Shown: positions 8,067 through 16,177 of the stretch, one piece after another | How positions within the stretch are numbered: the stretch's first letter is position 1 | Layout: each line of letters opens with the position of its first letter | From: an uncultured Bacteroides sp. | GTDB lineage: Bacteria > Bacteroidota > Bacteroidia > Bacteroidales > Bacteroidaceae | Assembly: GCA_900544075.1 (NCBI GenBank) | Contig: UQTJ01000005.1 | Coordinates: 1 to 64,000, forward strand | Direction of reading: 5' to 3' | DNA length: 64,000 nucleotides | Notes under the pieces: generated by a model | What the model was told of the DNA's origin: nothing | The model's input: the letters and a program-made list of their open reading frames with translations, nothing else | Database searches by the model: none | Made by a program: the position numbers and the translations under genes

Positions 8067-9557
8067 ATGGCTAAAGAACTGAAAGAACTTACCAAAAGAA
8101 GTGAAAATTATTCACAATGGTATAACGACCTCGTTGTAAAAGCTGACTTGGCTGAACAGTCGCCAGTAAGAGGATGTATGGTAATCAAACCATACGGATA
8201 TGCTATATGGGAAAAAATGCAAAGACAACTGGATGACATGTTCAAGGCAACAGGACACGTTAATGCCTATTTCCCTCTATTAATCCCTAAATCATATCTG
8301 AGCCGCGAAGCTGAACACGTAGAAGGCTTTGCAAAAGAATGTGCTGTGGTGACTCACTACAGACTGAAAAACGCTGAAGACGGTTCGGGAGTGATTGTAG
8401 ACCCTAACGCCAAACTGGAAGAGGAACTTATCATCAGACCGACATCTGAAACTATCATATGGAGTACTTACAAGAACTGGATAAACTCATATAGAGATCT
8501 GCCTATCCTGTGCAACCAGTGGGCTAACGTAATGAGATGGGAAATGCGTACACGTCTGTTCCTTCGTACAGCAGAATTCCTGTGGCAGGAAGGACATACA
8601 GCTCACGCTACAAGAGAAGAAGCTGAAGCTGAAGCACAGAAGATGCTACACGTGTATGGCGATTTCGCTGAAAAATATATGGCTGTACCGGTAATCAAAG
8701 GTGTGAAATCGGCTAACGAACGTTTTGCAGGTGCTCTTGATACTTATACTATAGAAGGCTTGATGCAGGACGGTAAGGCTCTGCAGTGTGGTACATCACA
8801 CTTCTTAGGCCAGAACTTCGCAAAGGCATTCAACGTACAGTTCGTAGACAAGAACAACAAGTTGGATTATGTTTGGGCTACTTCATGGGGTGTTTCTACA
8901 CGACTGATGGGTGCTCTTATCATGACTCACTCTGACGACAACGGTCTGGTACTTCCTCCACATCTGGCTCCTATACAGGTGGTTATCGTTCCTATCTACA
9001 AGAACGAAGAACAGCTGAACCAGATTAACGAAAAAGTGGACGGTATTGTTGCAAAACTGCGCAGCATGGGTATCTCAGTGAAATATGACAACGCTGACAA
9101 CAAGCGTCCGGGATTCAAATTCGCTGACTATGAGCTGAAGGGTGTGCCTGTAAGACTTGTTATGGGTGGACGTGACCTGGAAAACAATACAATGGAAGTT
9201 ATGCGTCGTGACACTCTGGAAAAAGAAACACGCTCATGCGACGACATAGAAGAATATGTAAAGAATCTGCTTGAAGAAATTCAGGAAAATATCTATCAGA
9301 AGGCTCTTAAGTACAGAAACGAACATATCGTGAAAGTGGATACTTATGATGAGTTCAAGGAACAGATTGAAAAAGGCGGATTCATCCTGGCTCACTGGGA
9401 CGGTACAACAGAAACTGAAGAACGTATCAAGGAAGAAACCAAGGCTACTATCAGATGTCTGCCTTTCGAAGCTGATGAAGAAAGCTTGACACCGGGTGTA
9501 GACATGGTAACAGGTAAACCTTCTGCAAGAAGAGTATTGTTCGCAAGAGCTTACTAA
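8067..9557 (+). CDS. proS: prolyl-tRNA synthetase, archaeal/eukaryotic type
   Basis: Charges tRNA-Pro. The 496-residue protein lacks the inserted editing domain of the long bacterial ProRS. Class II motif 2 (MRWEMRTRLFLRTAEFLWQEG) and motif 3 (WATSWGVSTRLMGALIMTH) are both clear. The anticodon-binding domain (about 290-390, starting LAPIQVVIVPIY) and a C-terminal domain ending in Tyr (FARAY) follow. This short form is usual in Bacteroidetes. It is monocistronic, with its own promoter element and terminator. Confidence 0.97.
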   Translation: MAKELKELTKRSENYSQWYNDLVVKADLAEQSPVRGCMVIKPYGYAIWEKMQRQLDDMFKATGHVNAYFPLLIPKSYLSREAEHVEGFAKECAVVTHYRLKNAEDGSGVIVDPNAKLEEELIIRPTSETIIWSTYKNWINSYRDLPILCNQWANVMRWEMRTRLFLRTAEFLWQEGHTAHATREEAEAEAQKMLHVYGDFAEKYMAVPVIKGVKSANERFAGALDTYTIEGLMQDGKALQCGTSHFLGQNFAKAFNVQFVDKNNKLDYVWATSWGVSTRLMGALIMTHSDDNGLVLPPHLAPIQVVIVPIYKNEEQLNQINEKVDGIVAKLRSMGISVKYDNADNKRPGFKFADYELKGVPVRLVMGGRDLENNTMEVMRRDTLEKETRSCDDIEEYVKNLLEEIQENIYQKALKYRNEHIVKVDTYDEFKEQIEKGGFILAHWDGTTETEERIKEETKATIRCLPFEADEESLTPGVDMVTGKPSARRVLFARAY

Positions 9558-9590
9558 TTCTCCGGAAAACAATATTGTATTTATATATGA

Positions 9591-9626
9591 AAACAGCGTG
9601 TGGTGGAAGCTGCACGCTGTTTTTTT
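9591..9626 (+). terminator. rho-independent terminator after proS
   Basis: AAACAGCGTG pairs with CACGCTGTTT, followed by a T run. Confidence 0.9.
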
Positions 9627-9742
9627 CAGTTATCACATTTCTCCTCCATCTTCTTCACAACGTAACAGCATAACCGATTTTAATTCCTGCAAAAAAATCT
9701 TAATTTTCCCCTCACCATCACATATACAACCTTCTTTGTTTG

Positions 9743-9750
9743 TATTTTTG
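9743..9750 (+). promoter_or_regulatory. -7 element (TATTTTTG) for the NIF3 gene
   Basis: It lies 22 bp before the ATG at 9772. This argues against the longer in-frame start at 9598, which sits inside the proS terminator. Confidence 0.55.
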
Positions 9751-9771
9751 CATAGAATTTTATTCGCAAAT

Positions 9772-10593
9772 ATGAAAATTAAGGAAATTATAGATGCCCT
9801 TGAGATATTCGCGCCTCTGCCTCTGCAAGACGGATTCGACAATGCCGGACTGCAAGTAGGATTGACAGACTCGGAAGCTACAGGGGCTTTGTTGTGTTTG
9901 GACGTTACTGAAGATATAGTAGAAGAAGCTATAAATCAAGGTATTAACCTGATTATATCTCACCATCCGCTGATCTTCAAGAGTTACAAATCAATAACGG
10001 GAAAAGACTATACTGAAAGATGTATAATGAACGCCATAAGGAATGAAATCGTAATATATTCGATGCATACCAACCTGGACAATGCTCCCAACGGCGTGAA
10101 TTATAAGATAGCAGAGAAAATAGGACTGAAAAACGTTAAGGTGCTCGACCCGAAAGAATATATGCAGCAGGAATCGGGATGCGACAATTCAATGGCCGAA
10201 TGGCTTACTGCAGGAGCCGGAGCAATAGGCGAACTGGAAGAACCGATGACGGAAACCGAGTTTCTGAAGCACGTGAAGAAAACTTTCGAATCAGGATGCG
10301 TGAAGCATACCAAACTGACAGGAAGACTGGTGGAGAAAGTTGCCATATGCGGAGGAGCAGGAGCGTTCCTGATGGAAAAGGCCGTGAAAGAACATGCCGA
10401 TGCTTTCGTAACGGGAGAAATAAAATATCATGACTATTTCTACTACGAAGATAAAATCCTGGCAGCGGAAATAGGGCATTACGAAAGCGAACAGTACACA
10501 AAAGAAATTATAAGGGATGTGCTGAAAAGCAAGTTCCCTACACTGAGAATAGAACTTACACGAATTAATACGAACCCAATTAAATATTTGTAA
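9772..10593 (+). CDS. NIF3-like dinuclear metal centre protein (YbgI / GTP cyclohydrolase I type 2 family)
   Basis: A hexameric di-metal protein of unclear physiological role. The metal-binding SHHPLIF is at 63-69, SMHTNLDN around 100-107, and a late GHYESE-type motif supplies the remaining ligands. I choose ATG 9772 (273 residues) because the upstream in-frame extension overlaps the proS terminator and the -7 element. This is the short form, without the PII-like insert that lengthens many homologues to about 365 residues. The zinc-ribbon coiled-coil gene starts 4 bp after its stop, a pairing common in Bacteroidetes. Confidence 0.92.
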   Translation: MKIKEIIDALEIFAPLPLQDGFDNAGLQVGLTDSEATGALLCLDVTEDIVEEAINQGINLIISHHPLIFKSYKSITGKDYTERCIMNAIRNEIVIYSMHTNLDNAPNGVNYKIAEKIGLKNVKVLDPKEYMQQESGCDNSMAEWLTAGAGAIGELEEPMTETEFLKHVKKTFESGCVKHTKLTGRLVEKVAICGGAGAFLMEKAVKEHADAFVTGEIKYHDYFYYEDKILAAEIGHYESEQYTKEIIRDVLKSKFPTLRIELTRINTNPIKYL

Positions 10594-10597
10594 AACT

Positions 10598-11422
10598 ATG
10601 GCTAAAGATGCAAAGAAAGACCTTTCAGAAATAAGTGTTGAACAGAAACTTACTGCATTATACAAATTGCAGACTATCCTTTCTGAAATGGATAAAATCA
10701 AAACTCTTAGAGGTGAACTTCCACTTGAGGTAAGAGATTTGGAAGACGAAATTACAGGTCTGAACACTCGCATTGAAAAAATCAAGGCTGAAATAGAAGA
10801 ACTGAAACAGAACGTCGCTACAAGAAAGATAGACATCGAATCTGCAAAGGCTTCTATAGAAAAATACAAAGCTCAGCAGGACAATGTAAGAAACAACAGA
10901 GAATATGACGTCCTGACTAAGGAAATAGAATTCCAGTCACTTGAAGTTGAGCTGAACGAAAAAAGAATAAAAGAGGCTAATGCTTCTATCAAGGCCAAGG
11001 AAGAGGAAATAGTAAAAAGCCAGAATGCTGTAGAAGAAAGAAGCAAGGACCTCGAAGACAAGAAGAATGAGCTGGACGAAATCATTGCTGAAACAAAACA
11101 GGAAGAAGAGAAGCTGAGAGAGAATGCAAAGGCTCTTGAAAGCACTATCGAACCAAGATTGCTGCAGGCTTTCAAACGTATCAGATCTAACTCAAGAAAC
11201 GGTCTTGGTATCACTTATGTACAGAGAGGTGCGTGTGGTGGTTGCTTCAACAAGATTCCTGCACAGAAACAGTTGGATATCAGAATGAGAAAGAAAATCA
11301 TTGTTTGCGAATATTGCGGTAGAATAATGGTTGACCAGGAACTGGCTGGTGTAGCTCCGGTAGAAACTGAAGTAAAGGAAACTAAACCAAGAAGAACAAG
11401 AACTGCAAGCTCTGCAGAATAA
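10598..11422 (+). CDS. coiled-coil zinc-ribbon (C4-type) protein
   Basis: A long, charged coiled coil (about residues 20-190) leads to a C4 zinc ribbon near 208-245 with CGGC and CEYC pairs (RGACGGCFNKIPAQ; VCEYCGRIMVDQEL). A basic/acidic low-complexity tail ends the protein. The layout matches the CT398/FlgZ-like family, proposed to bind nucleic acid or act in secretion systems. The function is not established. The 4-bp gap to the NIF3 gene indicates one transcript and possibly joint function. Confidence 0.88.
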   Translation: MAKDAKKDLSEISVEQKLTALYKLQTILSEMDKIKTLRGELPLEVRDLEDEITGLNTRIEKIKAEIEELKQNVATRKIDIESAKASIEKYKAQQDNVRNNREYDVLTKEIEFQSLEVELNEKRIKEANASIKAKEEEIVKSQNAVEERSKDLEDKKNELDEIIAETKQEEEKLRENAKALESTIEPRLLQAFKRIRSNSRNGLGITYVQRGACGGCFNKIPAQKQLDIRMRKKIIVCEYCGRIMVDQELAGVAPVETEVKETKPRRTRTASSAE

Positions 11423-11445
11423 ATAGAGAAACTTCTTGAATGAAT

Positions 11446-11489
11446 AATGGGCGTAAAGGTGTTTTATGTAAAACATTTTTACGCCCATT
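11446..11489. terminator. stem-loop between convergent genes
   Basis: AATGGGCGTAAA (11446-11457) pairs perfectly with TTTACGCCCATT (11478-11489), with an inner GTTTT/AAAAC stem. The flanking T tracts are weak, so it may be a bidirectional terminator. Confidence 0.65.
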
Positions 11490-11493
11490 CTGT

Positions 11494-11958
11494 TTACAGA
11501 CTATTGTATGGAGGAACGGAAGAAAGAAATGTGCAGCGGCCTGACTGATAGTCCACCTTACAGCAATAATGGGTTATACCGTTGGTAACGATGAGATAGT
11601 CCACGCGAAGAACGATGTTATAACGGGTAATCTGATTGAATACGTTCTGTGTGACCTGAACATCCGGGGCCTTGTATTCTACTATCATACGTGGAGCAAG
11701 GGACGGAGAATACAGAACGGTGTCGCAACGCTTGGATGTGGAGTTCAGCGATATGCTCACTTCGTTGGCAAGCAATCCGGCAGGATAGCCAAGATGATTG
11801 ACAAGGTAATGGACAAAATGCTGACGCACCCATTCTTCGGGCGTCAGAGCGACGTATTTTTTCCTCAACACGTCGAATACATATTTTTTACCACTGCGGT
11901 CAGTTATTTTGAGAGCAGCGGATGGCAGGTTTAATGATAACATTTCGTATATTTGCAT
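11494..11958 (-). CDS. orphan type I restriction HsdR N-terminal-like domain protein
   Basis: 154 residues matching the stand-alone HSDR_N family. It has EEWVRQHFVHYLVNHLGYP at about 41-59, then the nuclease-like core with KRCDTVLYS (the D position) and MIVEYKAPD (the ExK position). This is a PD-(D/E)XK layout without helicase or methylase subunits nearby. Divergent placement next to holA is a recurring arrangement in Bacteroidetes, as I recall it, which suggests a housekeeping DNA role rather than restriction. Function unknown. The convergent gene ends 71 bp away. Confidence 0.8.
   Translation of the reverse strand: MQIYEMLSLNLPSAALKITDRSGKKYVFDVLRKKYVALTPEEWVRQHFVHYLVNHLGYPAGLLANEVSISLNSTSKRCDTVLYSPSLAPRMIVEYKAPDVQVTQNVFNQITRYNIVLRVDYLIVTNGITHYCCKVDYQSGRCTFLSSVPPYNSL
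11948..11955 (+). promoter_or_regulatory. possible -7 element (TATATTTG) for holA
   Basis: TAnnTTTG lying over the start of the divergent HsdR_N-like gene, about 113 bp before the holA ATG. This leaves a long leader with no other candidate noted. Confidence 0.35.
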
Positions 11959-12068
11959 TTAAAGTTTCAACCGTGATTATTTGTAACGGAAATTTATCAG
12001 TACAAATTTAATAAAACGGAACGAAACGGTAAAATCATTGCCTAAGTAAATAAACATTGGAAAGAAAT

Positions 12069-13073
12069 ATGACATACGAAGATATAGCCAAGGACATAAA
12101 GAACAAAAAGTTTGCTCCCGTGTATCTGCTGATGGGAGAAGAGGACTATTATATAGACAGAATTGCCGACTACATAGTAGAAAAGGCTCTGGACGAAAAC
12201 GAAAGGGAATTCAACCTGACAGTGATGTACGGTCTGGAAACAGACATGGCAAGCATTATAAACAACGCAAAGAGATATCCGATGATGGCAGAGCGCCAGG
12301 TAGTGATGGTGAAGGAAGCGCAGAACATCAAGGCATGGGACGACCTGGCTTTCTATTTGCAGAAACCGCTTGAATCGACAATACTCGTTATATGCTACAA
12401 GCACGGAACGATGGACAAAAGAAAGAAAGTGGTGGCAGAGATAGAAAAGAACGGCGTAGTGTTCGAATCGAAGAAGCTGAAGGAGAATATGCTGCCTTCG
12501 TTCATAACGACGTATCTGAAGAGGAAGAAAATGGAAATTGACTACAAGGCTGCGGAACTTATGGCGGACTTTGTGGGAAATGACCTTAACAGGCTGGCCG
12601 GGGAACTGGAAAAACTGATAATCACAATGCCTCAGGGGAAAAACAGGATTACATCAGACGAAATAGAGAAGAATATCGGAATAAGCAAGGATTACAACAA
12701 CTTCGAGCTGAAGAATGCCATTATCACAAAAGATGTCCTGAAGGCAAACAAAATAGTGAAATACTTTAATGACAATCCGAAGAACAATCCTATACAACCG
12801 ACATTGGCTATACTGTTCAACTATTTCTCCAATCTGATGGTGGCATATTATGCTCCGGAAAGAACGGATAACGGAGTGGCAGCTTACCTGGGACTGAAAT
12901 CTCCATGGCTTGCAAAAGAGTATCTGGCAGGAATGAGTGCATACACCGGTGTGAAAGTGATGAACATTATAACGCAAATAAGGCTCTGTGACGCAAGATC
13001 TAAAGGAATAGGTAATGTATCACTTACGCAGGGAGAACTGCTGAGAGAGCTCGTCTATTTCATTCTACATTGA
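12069..13073 (+). CDS. holA: DNA polymerase III delta subunit
   Basis: A clamp-loader subunit that opens the beta clamp. The start KKFAPVYLLMGEEDYYIDRI is the typical HolA N terminus, and the later LADFVGNDLNRLAGELEKL (about 165-183) is the conserved middle helix segment. I choose ATG 12069 (334 residues) over the upstream in-frame TTG at 12057, because GGAAAGA then sits as a spacer before the ATG. A terminator follows directly. Confidence 0.93.
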   Translation: MTYEDIAKDIKNKKFAPVYLLMGEEDYYIDRIADYIVEKALDENEREFNLTVMYGLETDMASIINNAKRYPMMAERQVVMVKEAQNIKAWDDLAFYLQKPLESTILVICYKHGTMDKRKKVVAEIEKNGVVFESKKLKENMLPSFITTYLKRKKMEIDYKAAELMADFVGNDLNRLAGELEKLIITMPQGKNRITSDEIEKNIGISKDYNNFELKNAIITKDVLKANKIVKYFNDNPKNNPIQPTLAILFNYFSNLMVAYYAPERTDNGVAAYLGLKSPWLAKEYLAGMSAYTGVKVMNIITQIRLCDARSKGIGNVSLTQGELLRELVYFILH

Positions 13074-13094
13074 TTTTACAGCATAAAGAGGTAT

Positions 13095-13136
13095 AAAGGC
13101 TTTATCTACTACGGTAGATAGGGCCTTTTTTCTTAT
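13095..13136 (+). terminator. rho-independent terminator after holA
   Basis: AAAGGC...ATCTAC pairs with GTAGAT...GGCCTTT and is followed by T6. Confidence 0.85.
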
Positions 13137-13208
13137 CAATACGAGAATCGAAAATTTACGCACGACTGTACATTTGGACGAAAATTTTCAATTCTCAGCG
13201 ATTTGGGA

Positions 13209-13745
13209 TTACAGATATAATTAAGTTTACACTTGTATGCAGATTAATAGTGTAGAACTGTAAAATTACAGATGTAAAAGGCTTACAAATGTATGTTATT
13301 ATATAGGACTATGTACATTTATACTTGTGTTTACAGATGTAATAGAGTAGGGGCGTAGGCATTTTGTTTACATCTCTCATATGCATACATCTGTAAAATG
13401 TATATATTTGCATAGTGTATATAATAGGTTTTATCTCTATATACCAATACTTTATATACGATATTCTATAATCTGCTTAAATATATATGCGGACAAAAAG
13501 GAATAAAACGAACAAAAGGCGGAATATACGACTATATACAAGTGTAATATTCATATAATCAACATTTTACCATCATTTGATAAATTAAATGTTTAAGTTA
13601 CGAACAAATGTAAACCACAAATATTCTGTGTTATTGACAGTTGTAATTACAGATGTATATTTTACATTTACGCGTGTAAATTTGCTTTTGTAAAATTCAT
13701 TAATTACCTTTGTAACGTCATTATATTAAGTTAATACATTTGTAA
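13209..13745. promoter_or_regulatory. array of about 14 palindromic 12-mers (consensus TTACAnnTGTAA)
   Basis: The 670-bp gap after holA holds no gene. It carries repeated 12-bp sites: 13209 TTACAGATATAA, 13227 TTACACTTGTAT, 13266 and 13331 TTACAGATGTAA (both perfect), 13283 TTACAAATGTAT, 13385 ATACATCTGTAA, 13536 ATACAAGTGTAA, 13602 GAACAAATGTAA, 13635 TGACAGTTGTAA, 13647 TTACAGATGTAT, 13668 TTACGCGTGTAA, 13682 (weak), 13704 TTACCTTTGTAA and 13734 ATACATTTGTAA. The last abuts the ATG of the HTH gene. Spacing is irregular (12-150 bp). They look like operators for that HTH protein. Confidence 0.7.
13681..13712 (+). promoter_or_regulatory. Bacteroidetes promoter (TTTG-N20-TACCTTTG) of the HTH gene
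   Basis: A -33 TTTG (13681-13684), a 20-bp spacer and a -7 TACCTTTG (13705-13712), the best match to the Bacteroidetes consensus in the window. The -7 lies inside the palindrome at 13704-13715, and another palindrome (13668-13679) abuts the -33. Binding there should block the promoter. Confidence 0.75.
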
Positions 13746-14240
13746 ATGAAGGACAGAATAATCCAAATCATGCGTTCGGTGGGGTTAAGCAATGCCGACT
13801 TTGCCGAAAAGATAGGAATCTCCACATCGTCGCTATCGCATATATTCAGCGGAAGAAACAATCCGAGTCTGGACATGGTGAAGCGTCTGCATAAATCTTT
13901 CCCGGACATCAGCCTTAACTGGATAATGTATGGCGAGGGAGAAATGTATTCTACAGGAAACTCCGGTAACGACAAGAAACAGGAGAATCACGAATTTACG
14001 CAAGGAAACCTATGGAACGAAACGGACGCTGAAAGCCACGAGAATCCGCAAAATACGGACAACGGGGCGTTTTATCTTGATTTTCGCAAGGAGAAACCAT
14101 CAGAAGAAGGCAATCAGACTATCCAAAAGCCTGTAAAAGAAGAAATTAGGTATATAGAAAAGCCTGCACCAAAAATCTCTGAAATAAGAATATTCTACGA
14201 TAACGGCACTTTCGAAGTGTTCAAACCGGAAAACAAGTAA
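13746..14240 (+). CDS. XRE/CI-like helix-turn-helix regulator
   Basis: Residues 1-67 form a Cro/CI-type HTH. FAEKIGISTSSLSHIFSGRNNPS (about 19-41) holds the recognition helix, and SLNWIMYGEGEMY ends the domain. A polar, low-complexity linker rich in N, E and K follows, then a conserved-looking C-terminal strand (SEIRIFYDNGTFEVFKPENK). There is no peptidase domain, so it is not a LexA-type self-cleaving repressor. It sits directly behind the palindrome array, which overlaps its promoter, so autoregulation is likely. Its other targets are unknown. pyrK lies 112 bp downstream and may be read from its own promoter. Confidence 0.85.
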   Translation: MKDRIIQIMRSVGLSNADFAEKIGISTSSLSHIFSGRNNPSLDMVKRLHKSFPDISLNWIMYGEGEMYSTGNSGNDKKQENHEFTQGNLWNETDAESHENPQNTDNGAFYLDFRKEKPSEEGNQTIQKPVKEEIRYIEKPAPKISEIRIFYDNGTFEVFKPENK

Positions 14241-14292
14241 AGTTCAGATTTGTGCTTTCCATAAAAAATACTGATTTAGGCATATACAGAAC

Positions 14293-14323
14293 ACATTATA
14301 TATAATGTAAATTGTTATCTTTG
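14293..14323 (+). promoter_or_regulatory. pyrK promoter region: 16-bp palindrome plus -7 TATCTTTG
   Basis: ACATTATATATAATGT (14293-14308) is a perfect palindrome lying where the -33 should be, and TATCTTTG (14316-14323) is the -7, 29 bp before the ATG. The palindrome is a candidate operator for pyrimidine control. Confidence 0.5.
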
Positions 14324-14352
14324 CATAACAAAACGATTTTATCAGATTTTTT

Positions 14353-15129
14353 ATGAAAAAATACATTTTAGATTTGACTGTAACTGAGAACGTGCGTTTG
14401 CACAACAATTATGTTCTCATAAAGCTCACACAGGAGGAACCGCTTCCTGAAATGCTTCCGGGACAGTTTGCAGAAATAAGAATAGATGGATCGAACACCA
14501 CTTTCCTGCGACGTCCTATCTCTATTAATTATGTAGACCGTAAAACAAACGAAGTATGGTTCCTGGTACAGCTCGTTGGCGACGGTACAAGAAAACTGGC
14601 TACCGTAAATAAAGGTGATACAGTGAATGTGGTACTTCCTTTAGGCAACGGGTTCTCTATGCCTGAGAATACAGAGAAGAAACTTCTGCTTGTGGGCGGA
14701 GGTGTAGGAACCGCTCCTATGCTGTACTTGGGAGAAGCATTGAAGAAGATGGGATGCAAACCGGTGTTCCTGCTTGGAGCACGTTCGGCAAACGACCTGC
14801 TGCAGATGGAACAGTTTGAAGCTCTTGGAGAAGTATATACCACTACTGAAGACGGTTCGGCCGGTGAGAAAGGATATGTGACAATGCACAGCATTCTGAA
14901 AACTACCAGGTTCGACATGATTTACACTTGTGGTCCGAAACCGATGATGATGGCTGTAGCGAAATATGCCAAGGAGAACGACATCGAATGTGAAGTGTCA
15001 CTCGAAAATACTATGGCATGCGGTGTAGGTGCATGTCTGTGCTGCGTTGAGAACACACAGGAAGGTCATGTGTGCGTATGTAAAGAAGGTCCGGTATTTA
15101 ATTATAAGAAATTATTATGGCAGATTTAA
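14353..15129 (+). CDS. pyrK: dihydroorotate dehydrogenase B electron-transfer subunit
   Basis: FAD and [2Fe-2S] subunit that passes electrons from PyrD to NAD. It has a ferredoxin-reductase-like FAD domain (RRPISINY at about 56-63), an NAD-binding LLVGGGVGTAPMLYL (about 114-128), and a C-terminal cluster motif CGVGACLCCV...CVCKEGPVF holding the four cysteines. At 258 residues it is full length. The last 13 bases overlap pyrD, so the subunits are translationally coupled. Confidence 0.96.
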   Translation: MKKYILDLTVTENVRLHNNYVLIKLTQEEPLPEMLPGQFAEIRIDGSNTTFLRRPISINYVDRKTNEVWFLVQLVGDGTRKLATVNKGDTVNVVLPLGNGFSMPENTEKKLLLVGGGVGTAPMLYLGEALKKMGCKPVFLLGARSANDLLQMEQFEALGEVYTTTEDGSAGEKGYVTMHSILKTTRFDMIYTCGPKPMMMAVAKYAKENDIECEVSLENTMACGVGACLCCVENTQEGHVCVCKEGPVFNYKKLLWQI

Positions 15130-16028
15130 GTGTAAACATAGGAAAGCTGAATATGGCAAACCCGGTGATGACTGCATCGGGAACTTTCGGTTACGGTCTG
15201 GAATTCGAGGATTTTGTTGACCTCGAGAAAATCGGAGGTATAATAGTAAAAGGAACCACTCTTCATCATCGTGAAGGTAACCCGTATCCACGTATGGCAG
15301 AAACTCCTATGGGTATGCTGAATGCCGTGGGACTGCAGAACAAGGGTGTGCATTATTTCGTGGATAATATCTATCCGAAAATCAAAGATATCAAGACAAA
15401 CATGATAGTAAACGTGTCAGGTTCGCAGATAGAAGATTATGCTGAAACGGCACGTATCATAAATGAGTTGGACAACATCCCTGCAATAGAACTCAACATA
15501 TCTTGCCCTAACGTAAAACAGGGAGGTATGGCTTTCGGAGTGACAGCAAAAGGTGCTGCCGAAGTAGTAAAAGCAGTAAGAGATGTTTACAACAAGACGC
15601 TTATAGTAAAGCTCTCGCCTAACGTAACAGATATCACTGAAATAGCACGTGCAGCAGAAGGTGCAGGAGCTGACAGCGTTTCGCTTATCAACACTCTGCT
15701 GGGTATGGCTATCGACGCTGAAAAGCGCAAACCGATACTATCAACAGTAACAGGCGGTATGAGCGGTGCTGCCGTTAAACCTATCGCCCTGCGAATGGTA
15801 TGGCAGGTGGCTAAAACAGTGAACATCCCTGTTATCGGACTCGGTGGTATCATGAACTGGAAAGATGCTGTGGAATTCATGCTCGCTGGAGCTACAGCCA
15901 TTCAGATAGGTACTGCAAACTTCATTGATCCGGCCATTACTGTGAAAGTGGCAGAAGGTATAAATGACTATCTTGACCGTCACGGATACTCATCTGTACG
16001 CGATATTATCGGTGCGCTGGAAGTATAA
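15117..16028 (+). CDS. pyrD: dihydroorotate dehydrogenase B catalytic subunit (class 1B)
   Basis: Oxidises dihydroorotate to orotate with FMN in pyrimidine synthesis. Seen: NPVMTASGTFGYG (about 14-26), the catalytic-loop region ELNISCPNVKQGG with Cys at about 131, KLSPNVTDI, and the phosphate-binding GLGGIMNW...GATAIQIGTANF. At 303 residues it is full length. The start lies within the end of pyrK. Confidence 0.96.
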   Translation: MADLSVNIGKLNMANPVMTASGTFGYGLEFEDFVDLEKIGGIIVKGTTLHHREGNPYPRMAETPMGMLNAVGLQNKGVHYFVDNIYPKIKDIKTNMIVNVSGSQIEDYAETARIINELDNIPAIELNISCPNVKQGGMAFGVTAKGAAEVVKAVRDVYNKTLIVKLSPNVTDITEIARAAEGAGADSVSLINTLLGMAIDAEKRKPILSTVTGGMSGAAVKPIALRMVWQVAKTVNIPVIGLGGIMNWKDAVEFMLAGATAIQIGTANFIDPAITVKVAEGINDYLDRHGYSSVRDIIGALEV

Positions 16029-16041
16029 GAAAACGGATATT

Positions 16042-16079
16042 TATAGCCATAGGATGAAGATTCTGTGGCTATATTTTTT
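16042..16079 (+). terminator. terminator after pyrD
   Basis: TATAGCCA and TGGCTATA arms followed by T6. Confidence 0.8.
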
Positions 16080-16129
16080 ATGGCTATTATATTTAAAATC
16101 TAAAAAATGAAAAAGCTTCTCTTACGTAC

Positions 16130-16171
16130 AAAAGCTTCGTAATTCTCCACATTAAGAATTACGAAGCTTTT
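16130..16171. terminator. bidirectional terminator, mainly for trmD
   Basis: AAAAGCTTCGTAATTC and GAATTACGAAGCTTTT are perfect 16-bp arms around a 10-base loop. On the minus strand it lies just after the trmD stop. Confidence 0.85.
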
Positions 16172-16177
16172 TATATT

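Noticed and set aside
9598..9771. Upstream extension of the NIF3 gene
   Set aside because: It overlaps the proS terminator and the -7 element; ATG 9772 begins the conserved domain.
12057..12068. TTG start for holA
   Set aside because: ATG 12069 is four codons on and starts the conserved region.
13209..13745. CRISPR array or origin-type iterons
   Set aside because: Units are only 12 bp, palindromic and irregularly spaced, with no cas or initiator gene; operators fit better.
13746..14240. Prophage repressor region
   Set aside because: No integrase, structural genes or attachment sites nearby; flanks are housekeeping genes.
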